Shown here: piece by piece, positions 15,902 to 24,596 of the stretch
Position numbering within the stretch: the first letter of the stretch is position 1
Layout of the letters: every line of letters begins with the position of its first letter
Source: JADJOM01 sp963817435
GTDB taxonomy: Bacteria; Gemmatimonadota; Gemmatimonadetes; Gemmatimonadales; GWC2-71-9
Assembly (NCBI GenBank): GCA_963817435.1
Contig: CAWFNY010000002.1
Location: 558,001-622,000, forward strand
DNA length: 64,000 nucleotides
Direction of reading: 5' to 3'
Made by a program: the position numbers and the translations under genes
Notes under the pieces: model-generated
What the model was told of the DNA's origin: nothing
What the model saw: the letters and a program-made list of their open reading frames with translations, nothing else
The model's database searches: none

Positions 15902-18367
15902 CCTCGCCAGCGTTGCCTGAATCTCCTGCCGCACAGCGGCGTCGCTCGCCTGCTCGAGGAGCGCGGTGAGCCGCTCCCGGGCGATCGCCGGGGGCAGCGC
16001 GAAGCGGAACGCCTGCAGTGCCTGCTTCCGGGCGCTCGCCCGGGTCGAGAGCACCTGCCGGCCGAGCAGATCGAGTGCCCTCGACGACCCGGCCGAGCCG
16101 AAGGTGGCGAGCGCGAACACACCTCCATTCGTCCGATCCGCGATACCCGCCACCGCCTCGACCAGGCTCGTATCCTTCATCTGCGCCGCCGCGAAAGCCG
16201 CAGCGTTGCTGATCGCATCCTGATATGACGGCATGGTCAGCGCTTCCCGCACCAACGGCACCGTCGCCGCCGGATCCAGCCGCGCCAGCGTACGGAGCGC
16301 CGCTCCGCGGACCGCATCGCTCGCATCCCGCTCCCAGCTTCGACGCACTGCCTCCACGACCGCCGGCGTCGGAAAGTTGCCCAGCGCCTCGGCGGCGGCG
16401 ACCCGCACCTGCGCGGAGGTGTCCGTCAGTGCCTGCAGCAGCGCGGCGCTCACCCCTGGTCCCGTGAACTCGGCCAGGAGGCCGACAGCCTGCACCCGGG
16501 TCAGGAAGTAGTCGGCGCTGGTCGCGGCCCAGAGCAGGGCGGCCAGGGCCTCCGAGTCACTCTTCCGCTCTCCAAGCTGATTCAGTACCCAACTGCGGTT
16601 CCACAGATCGGGATCCCGCGCCAGCTGGGTCGCGAGCCAGGTGGTCGGCTGATCGAAGGCGAGCTGCTTCAGGATCGTGTTGCCGTCGTCGAAGACGACC
16701 ATCGTCGGCGCGGAGTGCACGCCGGACACGTGAATCACCTGCTCCCGGCTGTCGAGCGGGACCGACGTGACCACGTCGCCCGTCTTGGTGCCGACCCGGA
16801 TCCTGACCGGCATGCGGAATACTTCAGGAGTCTCGAACCGGAAGCCGGTGCTGTCCGGCTTCAGGGTATCCCGCTGGGTCTGCGCCACCGTCAGCGTCAC
16901 CGTGGCGATGGTGGAATCCCAGGCGGCCGTCACCTGGAATTCGGGGTAGCCCGCGCGATAGAGCCACTGGTCCCAGAACCAGTCGAGATTCTCGCCCGTC
17001 GCATCGAGGAATGCCTGACGCAGATCATCCGTAGTGGCGACCCCGTACGCATGGTCCGCGAGATAGCGGTGTACCCCGGCCCAGAACCGCTGCTCCCCCA
17101 GATGCTTCTTCAGCATCTCGAGCACCAGCGCACCCTTCGGATAGATGTTGTTGGAGCCAAGTGAGGCGAGCGGCATGCGGCGCCGGTGATCGAGCCGCAT
17201 GAACTGCTCGTATTCGTCGAGGTAGTAGTCGTCCTCAGCGTGGCGGCCAAGCTTCGCGCTCCAGTACTGACCAGGCATGAACTCCGCGAATCCCTCGTTC
17301 AGCCACATGTTCGCCCAGTTCTCCGTCGTCACGAAGTCGCCGAACCACTGGTGGGCGAGCTCGTGCGGAATCAGAATGTGCTGGTACCAGGGGCGGTCCG
17401 CGTAGGCACGTGAATCGGGGAGCCAGTCGACCAGGGTTGTCGCGCTCACGTTCTCCATCCCGCCGAAGAAATCGGCCACCGTGGTCTGGGCATACTTCGC
17501 CCACGGATACGGGGTGCCGGTGAGTCGCGAGTAGACGTCGATCATGTCGGGCGTCACCCGGAAGAGCGGACGGGCCCGCGCGCTGTCCTCGCGGTAGACG
17601 TAGTAGTCGACCGGAATCGTCCGCCAGCGGTCGGTGACCTTGATCAGCGGGGCAACGACCAGCGACACCAGGTACGTCGCGGAAGGTTGCCGCTGGCTCC
17701 AGCCCATGGTCCGGGTCCCGTCCCGGTTCCGGCGATCGGTCACCAGGGACCCGTTGGACACGGCGGTAAAGCCCTTCGGCACCGTGGCGATCAGCTCCCA
17801 GGTCGCCTTGTCGTTCGGGAAGTCATAGGTCGGGAACCAGTCGTGGTTGTTGTCGGCCTCGCCCTGGCTCCAGATCTGGCGCGGGCGGCGCGGCGGGATG
17901 GAGTCGGCGTCGATGAAGGTCAGCCCATCTCCATTCTTCACCCGCCCCAGATACTCGACGGTGAACCGGACGGTGTCACCCATGGCAACCGGCCTCGCCA
18001 GGTGCACGACCAGCGTATCGCGCAGGTGCTCGAACGCCAGTCGCGCCGGGCGGGTGGCGCCGCCCGCCGACACGGCCGTGATGTCGAGCAGGGCGCCGGC
18101 ATCGAGGACGACGGAATCGAAGGCCGGACGCAGCGCGCGCAGCGAGACCGTCACCCGCCCGCTGAAGCTCAGGCTGTCCCAGTCGAAGCGGCCGACCTCG
18201 ATCCGCTCGTGCAGCAGATCGTAGTCGTGGCTGCGGGTGTATTGGTCGTTGGCCATCCGCTCCGCGTTGGACACGGGCCGCGGGTCGGCTGGCGCCTGCT
18301 GCGAGAGTGCCGGCTGGGCCTGGGTGATCAGGCAGGCCGTGAGCATCACGAGGAGTGGAGTGCGCAT
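15890..18367 (-). CDS. Secreted M1-family zinc aminopeptidase with C-terminal HEAT-like repeats
   Basis: An 825-residue exported metallopeptidase (signal MRTPLLVMLTACLITQAQPALS). The gluzincin core has the exopeptidase motif FFGGMENVSA and the zinc site HELAHQW (about residues 334-340) followed by NEGFAEF, whose Glu is the third ligand. The last roughly 250 residues are alanine/leucine-rich alpha repeats of HEAT type (for example QVRVAAAEALGNF and DAVRGAALRTLARL) rather than the usual ERAP-type C-terminal domain. It probably trims peptides in the periplasm or outside. ATG 18367 is used since it opens the signal peptide; rnhB lies 4 bp upstream. Confidence 0.9.
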   Translation of the reverse strand: MRTPLLVMLTACLITQAQPALSQQAPADPRPVSNAERMANDQYTRSHDYDLLHERIEVGRFDWDSLSFSGRVTVSLRALRPAFDSVVLDAGALLDITAVSAGGATRPARLAFEHLRDTLVVHLARPVAMGDTVRFTVEYLGRVKNGDGLTFIDADSIPPRRPRQIWSQGEADNNHDWFPTYDFPNDKATWELIATVPKGFTAVSNGSLVTDRRNRDGTRTMGWSQRQPSATYLVSLVVAPLIKVTDRWRTIPVDYYVYREDSARARPLFRVTPDMIDVYSRLTGTPYPWAKYAQTTVADFFGGMENVSATTLVDWLPDSRAYADRPWYQHILIPHELAHQWFGDFVTTENWANMWLNEGFAEFMPGQYWSAKLGRHAEDDYYLDEYEQFMRLDHRRRMPLASLGSNNIYPKGALVLEMLKKHLGEQRFWAGVHRYLADHAYGVATTDDLRQAFLDATGENLDWFWDQWLYRAGYPEFQVTAAWDSTIATVTLTVAQTQRDTLKPDSTGFRFETPEVFRMPVRIRVGTKTGDVVTSVPLDSREQVIHVSGVHSAPTMVVFDDGNTILKQLAFDQPTTWLATQLARDPDLWNRSWVLNQLGERKSDSEALAALLWAATSADYFLTRVQAVGLLAEFTGPGVSAALLQALTDTSAQVRVAAAEALGNFPTPAVVEAVRRSWERDASDAVRGAALRTLARLDPAATVPLVREALTMPSYQDAISNAAAFAAAQMKDTSLVEAVAGIADRTNGGVFALATFGSAGSSRALDLLGRQVLSTRASARKQALQAFRFALPPAIARERLTALLEQASDAAVRQEIQATLARLRQ

Positions 18368-18371
18368 GGGA

Positions 18372-19040
18372 TCAGAGCCGGATGAAGTATTGGGACACGG
18401 GAGCGAAGCTTCGGCGGTGGTGTGCGGTTGGCCCGAGGCTGGCCAGAGCCTCGGTATGGTGGGCGGTGCCGTAGCCGGCGTTGCTGTCCCACCCATACCC
18501 CGGATGGCGCCGGGCGAGACGCCGCATGAGATCGTCGCGCACTTCCTTGGCGACGATGCCGGCAGCGGCGATCGAATAGCAGAGGGCGTCCCCATCCACG
18601 AGCGCCTCGTGCTCGAAGCCGCACTCGGGCATCGGGAGGCCGTCGAGCAGGATACGATACCCCGTCGCGCCGCCGCGGAGTGCCTTGTCCCGAAAGCCGG
18701 CGGAGACGATCAGGCGGGCCACGGCCCGGCGCATGGCGAGCGCGGTGGCGCGGCGGATGTTGAGCCGGTCGATCTCGCGTACCGACGCGGCGGCAACCGA
18801 GACGGCGAGTGCCGTGGAGCGAATTCCCGGAACGAGCGCGGCACGCTGGCGGGCGCTCAGCGTCTTGCTGTCGCGCACGCCGCGCACGGGGGTGGCATAG
18901 GGCGGAAAGGCAACGGCCGCTGCCACCACTGGACCAGCCAGGGGGCCGCGGCCAACCTCGTCAACACCGATGAGCAGCGCGCGGCCGGACCAGGCGACTT
19001 CCTCGCGAGCGAGGGAGGGCGCCAGTCCGCCGGCGGCCAC
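18372..19040 (-). CDS. rnhB: Ribonuclease HII
   Basis: The enzyme nicks RNA-DNA hybrids and removes single misincorporated ribonucleotides. The 222-residue product has the four acidic active-site positions in GVDEVGRGPLAGPVVAAAV, in VDGDA, and in the region of DDLMRRL; the C-terminal YGWDSNAGYGTAHHTEAL is typical. It starts at GTG 19040, 2 nt after the rplS stop, and is the last gene of the ffh-rpsP-rimM-trmD-rplS-rnhB operon. Confidence 0.95.
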   Translation of the reverse strand: MAAGGLAPSLAREEVAWSGRALLIGVDEVGRGPLAGPVVAAAVAFPPYATPVRGVRDSKTLSARQRAALVPGIRSTALAVSVAAASVREIDRLNIRRATALAMRRAVARLIVSAGFRDKALRGGATGYRILLDGLPMPECGFEHEALVDGDALCYSIAAAGIVAKEVRDDLMRRLARRHPGYGWDSNAGYGTAHHTEALASLGPTAHHRRSFAPVSQYFIRL

Positions 19041-19042
19041 GG

Positions 19043-19390
19043 CTAGTTCTCCCGCTTCTCCTTGATGCGCGCGGCCTTGCCGCTCACATGGCGGATGTAG
19101 TACAGCTTGGCGCGACGCACGCGTCCGCGGCGCACGACCTCAATGGTCGCGAGACTCGGGCTGTGGAGCGGAAACACCCGCTCGACGCCGACGCCGGCCG
19201 AGACCTTCCGGACGCGGAAGGTCTCATTGATCCCGCCGCCCCGCTTGCCGAGGCACAGTCCCTCGAACGCCTGCAGGCGCTCCTTGTCGCCCTCGCGAAC
19301 CCGGACCATCACCTTGATGGTGTCGCCCGGAAAGAACTCGGGGATATCCGTCCGCAGGCCCTCGCGGGCCACCGCCGCCATCCGATCCAT
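19043..19390 (-). CDS. rplS: 50S ribosomal protein L19
   Basis: L19 lies at the 30S-50S interface. The 115-residue product contains PGDTIKVMVRVREGDKERLQ, FEGLCLGKRGGGINETF and VERVFPLHSPSLATIEVVRRGRVRRAKLYYIR, all diagnostic. ATG 19390 is preceded by GAGGAG. Downstream of trmD, upstream of rnhB. Confidence 0.97.
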   Translation of the reverse strand: MDRMAAVAREGLRTDIPEFFPGDTIKVMVRVREGDKERLQAFEGLCLGKRGGGINETFRVRKVSAGVGVERVFPLHSPSLATIEVVRRGRVRRAKLYYIRHVSGKAARIKEKREN

Positions 19391-19475
19391 GATTTTCTCC
19401 TCGTATTGCGCGCGCGTCCGGGCGCGCTTGCCGAACCTGGTGCAATCCATCAGTGAGGCGTGCCACCGGCACGCT
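19391..19475 (-). other. Structured trmD-rplS spacer
   Basis: The 85-bp spacer holds a perfect 7-bp hairpin GCGTGCC-GGT-GGCACGC (19458-19474), directly after the trmD stop, and a GC-only inverted repeat (GCGCGC with its complement) closer to rplS. Without a T run these are not terminators; a role in RNA processing or ribosomal-protein autoregulation is possible but only inferred. Confidence 0.35.
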
Positions 19476-20174
19476 CTAGCGTTCTTTCTCCCTGTACTCG
19501 ACCCAGAGATCGGGCCGCCGTTCCGCCGTGAGCCGCTCCGCCTCGGCGTGCCGCCACGCCGCGATGTCCGCGTGGTTGCCGGAAAGCAGCACCTCCGGCA
19601 CATCCAGGCCCTGGAAGGCCGGGGGCCGCGTGTAGCTGGGCGGGCTCAGCAGGCCGTCGTAGTGCGAATCGCCCGACGCGGACTCATGATCGCCGAGGAC
19701 GCCGGGGAGCAGGCGCACCACCGCATCAATCACGCAGGTCGCGGCCAGTTCGCCACCCGACAGCACGAAGTCGCCGATCGACAGTTCTTCGGTCGCCAGC
19801 CCATCCGCCACCCGCTGGTCCACGTCCTTGTAGTGGCCACAGAGCAGCGTGAGTGTCCCGCCCAGCGACAGCCGCACCGCATCCTGGTGGGTGAACCGCT
19901 TGCCGCGTGCAGACAGGAGCACGATCGGACCCTTGCGGCTCTCCTCATCCAGCGTCCCGACCGCCTCGAAGAACGGTTCGGGCTTGAGCACCATCCCCGC
20001 ACCCCCACCGTACGGGTAGTCATCCACCGTGCGATGCCGGTCGTGGGTGAAGTCCCGCAGCTGCAGCAGCTGGTAACTCACCTTGCCGGCCGCCGCGGCC
20101 CGTCCCGGGATGCTCGCCCCGAGGTAAGGGGCGATGACGTCCGGAAAGAGCGTCACGACGCTGATGCGCATCAC
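19476..20174 (-). CDS. trmD: tRNA (guanine37-N1)-methyltransferase
   Basis: TrmD makes m1G37 in tRNAs and prevents frameshifting. The 232-residue SPOUT protein shows ISVVTLFPDVI, HRTVDDYPYGGGAGMVLKPEPFFEA, LLCGHYKDVDQRV, the knot region SIGDFVLSGGELAATCVIDAVVRLLPGVLG and YTRPPAFQGLDVPEVLLSGNHADI. The ATG overlaps the rimM stop (ATGA). Confidence 0.97.
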   Translation of the reverse strand: MMRISVVTLFPDVIAPYLGASIPGRAAAAGKVSYQLLQLRDFTHDRHRTVDDYPYGGGAGMVLKPEPFFEAVGTLDEESRKGPIVLLSARGKRFTHQDAVRLSLGGTLTLLCGHYKDVDQRVADGLATEELSIGDFVLSGGELAATCVIDAVVRLLPGVLGDHESASGDSHYDGLLSPPSYTRPPAFQGLDVPEVLLSGNHADIAAWRHAEAERLTAERRPDLWVEYREKER

Positions 20175-20707
20175 AGGTCCAGCAATCCCTCCGGGAGCGC
20201 GACCACCAGCATCCGCTGCTCGCGGAGTACCTGCCGGACGAACTCCTTCTTGAACGGCAGCAGGAACTCGCGCTTGGGCCCCTGCACTTCGATCGTCAGT
20301 CCCGCGGGCAGATCATAGATCCCCGAGACCAGCCCGATCGCCACGCCATCTTCCCCCCGGACCGCGAACCCTTCGAGCTCGTGGACGTAGACCTCGCCCT
20401 CGGCCGGTGGAGGCAGCTCTTCCGCCGCCGCCGCGAGGAACTGGCCGCGCCACGTCTCCATCTCGGAGCGGGACTCGATGCCCTTGAACTTGATCAGCCA
20501 CTCGCGGTGATAGCCGCGGCTCCGTTCGATTTCCACGGGCTCGCCGATTACCGTGCCATCCAACTGCAGCCGTACCAGCCGTCGCCCCGGCGAGAAGACC
20601 GCCTCAGGATCGCCGGTCAGCGGGAAGATCGAGAACTCACCCTTCAGGCCGTGCGGTTTCCGGAGGCGCCCCACCGCGAGATAGCGGGCGCTTCCCGGGT
20701 CCGTCAC
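20171..20707 (-). CDS. rimM: 16S rRNA processing protein RimM
   Basis: RimM assists maturation of the 30S head. The 178-residue product starts at GTG 20707 inside the rpsP stop (GTGA). Its N-terminal domain has LAVGRLRKPHGLKGEFSIFPLT, and the PRC-barrel domain follows with YVHELEGFAVRGEDGVAIGLV and FLLPFKKEFV. Operon position between rpsP and trmD is canonical. Confidence 0.95.
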   Translation of the reverse strand: MTDPGSARYLAVGRLRKPHGLKGEFSIFPLTGDPEAVFSPGRRLVRLQLDGTVIGEPVEIERSRGYHREWLIKFKGIESRSEMETWRGQFLAAAAEELPPPAEGEVYVHELEGFAVRGEDGVAIGLVSGIYDLPAGLTIEVQGPKREFLLPFKKEFVRQVLREQRMLVVALPEGLLDL

Positions 20708-21015
20708 GCCTTCGGGGTGGCCGCGGCCTTCGGGGCCTTGGGAGCGACCGGCGCCTTCGGGGCCGCCGCGATCAGACCGGCCTTCTCGAGCAGGGCCCGG
20801 ACCGTATCGGTCGGGGTCGCACCCTTGGCCAGCCACGCCTTCGCGGCGTCGGCGTCGACGGTCATCTTGTCCTGGTTCTGCTCGGCGCGCGGATTGTAGG
20901 TGCCGAGGGTCGCCACGAAGCGCCCGTCACGGGGCGATTCCTTGTCGGCCACGACGATCCGGTAAAGCGGCACGCCCTTGCGGCCGACGCGACGGAGACG
21001 AATGCGAGTTGCCAT
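20704..21015 (-). CDS. rpsP: 30S ribosomal protein S16
   Basis: The 103-residue product has IRLRRVGRKGVPLYRIVVADKESPRDGRF and LGTYNPRAEQ, the S16 core. The last 20 residues are a lysine-alanine-proline repeat (APKAPVAPKAPKAAATPKA), an added tail that the compact S16 of E. coli (82 residues) lacks; it may contact rRNA. AGGA stands upstream of ATG 21015. Confidence 0.96.
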   Translation of the reverse strand: MATRIRLRRVGRKGVPLYRIVVADKESPRDGRFVATLGTYNPRAEQNQDKMTVDADAAKAWLAKGATPTDTVRALLEKAGLIAAAPKAPVAPKAPKAAATPKA

Positions 21016-21081
21016 GCTGTTCCTGTCCTGGTTGATCTGCTGAACGCCGTCAAGGAGCCGCCAAGGCACGCCTTGGCGCTG

Positions 21082-22419
21082 CTACATCCCGAACATCCCG
21101 GGGCCCCTGCCGAAGGGCATTTTCATGCCCTTCCCGCCCGACTTCATCAGCTTCTGCATCTGCTTGAACTGATTCAGCAGCTGATTGACTTCCTGCACGG
21201 TCCGCCCGGCGCCCTTCGCGATCCGCAGCCGCCGGGAGCCGTTGATGAGGTCCGGATCGGCGCGCTCCTTCGCGGTCATGGAGAGCACGATCGCCTCGAC
21301 GTGCCTGATGCGCTTCTCGTCGAGATTGGCGCTCTTGAGCATCGCCGAGTTCACCCCCGGCAGCATGCCCAGCACATTCTTGAGCGGCCCCATCGCCTGC
21401 ATCTGTTTCATCGCGGTCAGGAAGTCCTGAAGATCCAGGCCCTTCTTGGAGACCGCCTTCCTGGCCAGCTTCTCGGCTTCGGCCTGATCGACCGTCGCCT
21501 GCGCCTTCTCGACGAGGGTGAGGATGTCTCCCTTCTGGAGAATCCGCCCCGCGAGCCGGTCCGGGCGAAAAGGCTCGAGCTGATCGAGCTTCTCGCCGAG
21601 ACCGAGATACTTGATCGGCGCCTTCGTGACGCCGTAGATGGAAAGCGCCGCACCACCACGGGCATCGCCATCCATCTTGGTCAGAATCACCCCGGTCACA
21701 CCCAGCGCCTCGTGGAAGCCGCTGGCAATGCGCACCGCGTCCTGACCGGTCATGCCGTCCGCAACAAGCAGGATCTCATGCGGCTTGATCGCCGCCTTGA
21801 GGGCCTTCAGCTCGTCCATCATGTCGGCGTCGATCTGCAGCCGGCCCGCGGTGTCGACGATGACCGTCCGCGCCCGCGCCTTCCCGGCCTCGACGATGCC
21901 CCGCTTCACGATGCCGACGACATCGGTCACGCCGGGCTCCGCGTGGCAGCCGACGTCCACCTGCTTCGCCAGCGTCACCAGCTGATCCACCGCGGCCGGA
22001 CGGTACACGTCCGCTGCCACCAGGTATGGGGCCTTCTGCTCCAGCTTCAGCCGCTTGGCGAGCTTGCCCGCCGTCGTCGTCTTGCCTGAGCCCTGCAGTC
22101 CCACCAGCAGGATCACGGTCGGCGGCACCGATGCGAACACAATCGGCGCCTGTTTCTCACCGAGCAGCGTGATCAGCTCGTCGTAGACGATCTTCACCAG
22201 CTGGTCGCCGGGGCGAACCGCCTTGAGGAGCTGGGTGCCGATCGCCTTCTGTTCCACGCGTTCGAGAAACTCGCGAGTCAGGTCAAAGCTGACGTCCGCT
22301 TCCAGCAGCACGCGCCGGATTTCTCGGAGGCCATCCTTGACCGCATCCTCGGTAAGAACGCCGCGCCCCGTAAGCTTGGAGAGCGCGGCGGTGAGTTTGG
22401 CGGACAGCTCGTCGAACAT
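21082..22419 (-). CDS. ffh: Signal recognition particle GTPase Ffh
   Basis: Ffh binds signal sequences and 4.5S RNA and targets ribosomes to the membrane. The 445-residue product has the N-domain, G1 GLQGSGKTTTAGKLA, the ADVYRPAA motif, DTAGRLQID (G3), TKMDGDARGGAALS (G4), LGLGEKLDQLEPF and a methionine-rich M-domain ending in KMPFGRGPGMFGM. First gene of the translation operon; a promoter is readable just upstream. Confidence 0.97.
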   Translation of the reverse strand: MFDELSAKLTAALSKLTGRGVLTEDAVKDGLREIRRVLLEADVSFDLTREFLERVEQKAIGTQLLKAVRPGDQLVKIVYDELITLLGEKQAPIVFASVPPTVILLVGLQGSGKTTTAGKLAKRLKLEQKAPYLVAADVYRPAAVDQLVTLAKQVDVGCHAEPGVTDVVGIVKRGIVEAGKARARTVIVDTAGRLQIDADMMDELKALKAAIKPHEILLVADGMTGQDAVRIASGFHEALGVTGVILTKMDGDARGGAALSIYGVTKAPIKYLGLGEKLDQLEPFRPDRLAGRILQKGDILTLVEKAQATVDQAEAEKLARKAVSKKGLDLQDFLTAMKQMQAMGPLKNVLGMLPGVNSAMLKSANLDEKRIRHVEAIVLSMTAKERADPDLINGSRRLRIAKGAGRTVQEVNQLLNQFKQMQKLMKSGGKGMKMPFGRGPGMFGM

Positions 22420-22428
22420 AAGCCTCGC

Positions 22429-22457
22429 AAAATAGAGGGGTTACACCGCTTAGGCAA
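22429..22457 (-). promoter_or_regulatory. Promoter of the ffh-rnhB operon
   Basis: On the minus strand TTGCCT (22452-22457) and TATTTT (22429-22434) are 17 bp apart. The -10 box ends 9 nt before the ffh ATG, so the mRNA would have a leader of only a few nucleotides although a GAGG is present in the gap. Confidence 0.55.
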
Positions 22458-23108
22458 GTCAGCCGCCCGTGGGGCTGAAGCCCGGCGCGCGCCCCTTCCT
22501 GATTGCCTGCCGTCTCCACCAGGCCCGCCTCGCAGCCACGGTCGCCAAAGTTGTCCGTAGCTCCCGGGCGGAACCGCCAGCCTCGAACTGCGGGAGAAGA
22601 CCGTCCATCTCCATGGGCCGACCCGGCTTGGCCCAATTGCCCCGCGGCCCGGGAGCGAGCACGTCTGGCCGGGAACCCCGGGGCGCCTCATGGAGACCTT
22701 CCGAGAGATGCCGGTCGCCGTTGAGCCACTGGTGGGTCGGCCTTCGCTGCCCCGACCCGTCCCGTACGCAGCGGGCGCCCCGGCGGGCATCACGACCGCA
22801 CCCCAGGAGGCGGGATGACCGGCCCCGCAGCCCTCTCCACCTGCACGGATTGAGTGGTGGTCGATCCCCCGGAAGCGGTGCGGAATGCAGGAGCGGTTCC
22901 GGAGGTCGACGGGCTCGTGCAAGCAAGGGGGGGGTGGTGCTGCAGCAACGGCAGGAGTGGGGACGGGGAGAATTGACTTCCCCGCGAGTCTGTGCTGCCA
23001 ACGAACCTGCACGCGGGCGTCAAATTGCGCCGATATGCGTCGCGAGGTTGACGGAGCGGTGAGGGTGCGATGCTAGGCTGTCTCGACCCTCAGCCCGGAG
23101 TGTTCGTC
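22458..23108. other. 0.65-kb region without a clear gene
   Basis: No coding frame here has convincing composition or family similarity. A 180-codon minus-strand frame (22459-23001) ends in a plausible-looking stretch (ATVAARRAWWRRQAIRKGRA), but its first half is Pro/Arg-rich and looks like frame noise. I recognise no structured RNA or repeat array. It may be a decayed gene or regulatory DNA. Confidence 0.4.
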
Positions 23109-23378
23109 GTGAAGCCCATTGTACCGCTCCCATCCTCCGCCCCCGATGATCGCGACGCCATTGCGATCCGGGTCGCGGACACGCTCGCCGATGCAGTGTC
23201 CCGCGGTCCCTATGCCGCGATGCGGACTGCCCGCGGCCTCACCGAAGACGAACTCCGGCTCGGTCTCGACTTCGTGAGCACGGTGCTCGAGGTGGCGTCC
23301 AGCTCGGCGCGCGCGATGGCCGCGGTGCTCGCCGAACGGGCCAGCGACCGCGATCCGGGCCGACCCACGCTGCACTGA
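23109..23378 (+). CDS. Small hypothetical protein
   Basis: An 89-residue product from GTG 23109 (GGAG about 9 nt upstream; a longer ATG start at 23070 exists). It is acidic and helical, with LADAVSRGPYAAMRTARGLT and EDELRLGLDFVSTVLEVASSSARAMAAVLAE. No signal peptide or membrane span; no family recognised. Convergent with the peptidase gene that ends 4 bp further on. Confidence 0.5.
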   Translation: MKPIVPLPSSAPDDRDAIAIRVADTLADAVSRGPYAAMRTARGLTEDELRLGLDFVSTVLEVASSSARAMAAVLAERASDRDPGRPTLH

Positions 23379-23381
23379 TTC

Positions 23382-24596
23382 CTACGGGACTACTTCGATC
23401 CCGGTGATCCGCCGCCAGCCGAGCCACCCTTCAGGCGCAATGACAATGCGAGTGCCCGGGTGGTGGCCGATCTTCTGCGCACTCAGTTCGAGCCGGTAGC
23501 CGAGGCGCCGGCGGGACTCGAGGCGCTGACCGGTGCCGGCCTGAAAGCGACTGCGCGAGGTCGAGTCGTCCCACGCGATGTACCAGACCATCGCCGGCCC
23601 GGCCGGGGTTTCGTAGACGCGGAAGCGGTCGCCGCCCCAGCCGAGCGCCAAGGGCGTCAGGATTTCCGTGTTGGCGGAGGCGCTGGTGAGGTCGGCGGCG
23701 AGGACTCGCATGTCGAACTCGCCCATGACGTCCTCGTACATCACCCGTGGCTCGGCGGCGGCGAAGCGAAGCGTGATCGGCACATCCCCCCGGCCATAGC
23801 GCTCGGGATGCAGGATCTGCTCAGTCGAGACTGGCATCCTGGATCCGAAGGGGACCGTGTCCCGGTGTTCTGATCCGGCCCACCACCGCAGGAAATCCGC
23901 GCCGGCCAGATACGGGAAGATGATGCTCTCCCGGAGAATCCGGGGCGCCTTGCTGAAGACCGGCATGGTCCGCTGCTGACTGCGGAACTGTTCCCGATAG
24001 GTATCCCAGAACTCCGGCATGGCCCAGAGGTTCTGGTCGGGCACCATCACCTGGAGTCCGCCGAGGGTGGCCTGGCCCTCGAGGATGGACTGCGCGGCGG
24101 TCAGGCGATCATTGTCGCCGGTCTGCCGCATGATGGAGTCGAGCGGCAGGTACTGGTGCTGCAGGGCGTGCACCAGTTCGTGCGCGACGACGGCTCGCAG
24201 CGTCGTTGGATCGGAGTTGGCCACGACAAACAGCATCGTCGAGTCGGGTTCGTAGTAGCCGACGATCTGTTCGGTGAAGAGGTCGAGCAGCAGGGTGCGG
24301 AGATCGAGCGAATCGGGCAGCAGTCCGAGGAGGCGGTAGCTCGCCTGCAGCCCGCGTGCCTTCTCGCTCGGGAGTTCCTGGTCGAGCTTGTGCAGCACAT
24401 AGGCGCGCACCTGCTCGCGGCTGCGGACGGCGGAACGGGGCCGCGAGCGGAACTTGAGCCCGACCGCCTTCTCGACGGCGGGAGCGAGGCTGTCTACCAG
24501 CTGGGCGGTCGCATCGACGGCGTCGGCGGGCGGGCGACCGCGACAGGCCCCTCCGAGAAGGAGCGCGGCGGACAGCACCAGCGCGCGACGGGTCAC
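23382..24596 (-). CDS. Zinc-metallopeptidase-like lipoprotein
   Basis: A 404-residue predicted lipoprotein. GTG 24596 overlaps the prepilin peptidase stop (GTGA) and gives a signal MTRRALVLSAALLLGGAC; an ATG at 24623 is possible. The motif AVVAHELVHALQHQYLPLDSI is an HExxH zinc site, and ILEGQATLGGLQVM supplies a downstream Glu, as in gluzincin-like peptidases. The middle has a YEP-containing segment (VGYYEPDSTMLFVVANSD) that lies before the zinc helix. It may process periplasmic or surface proteins. Coupling to the prepilin peptidase could be functional or just operon packing. Confidence 0.75.
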   Translation of the reverse strand: MTRRALVLSAALLLGGACRGRPPADAVDATAQLVDSLAPAVEKAVGLKFRSRPRSAVRSREQVRAYVLHKLDQELPSEKARGLQASYRLLGLLPDSLDLRTLLLDLFTEQIVGYYEPDSTMLFVVANSDPTTLRAVVAHELVHALQHQYLPLDSIMRQTGDNDRLTAAQSILEGQATLGGLQVMVPDQNLWAMPEFWDTYREQFRSQQRTMPVFSKAPRILRESIIFPYLAGADFLRWWAGSEHRDTVPFGSRMPVSTEQILHPERYGRGDVPITLRFAAAEPRVMYEDVMGEFDMRVLAADLTSASANTEILTPLALGWGGDRFRVYETPAGPAMVWYIAWDDSTSRSRFQAGTGQRLESRRRLGYRLELSAQKIGHHPGTRIVIAPEGWLGWRRITGIEVVP

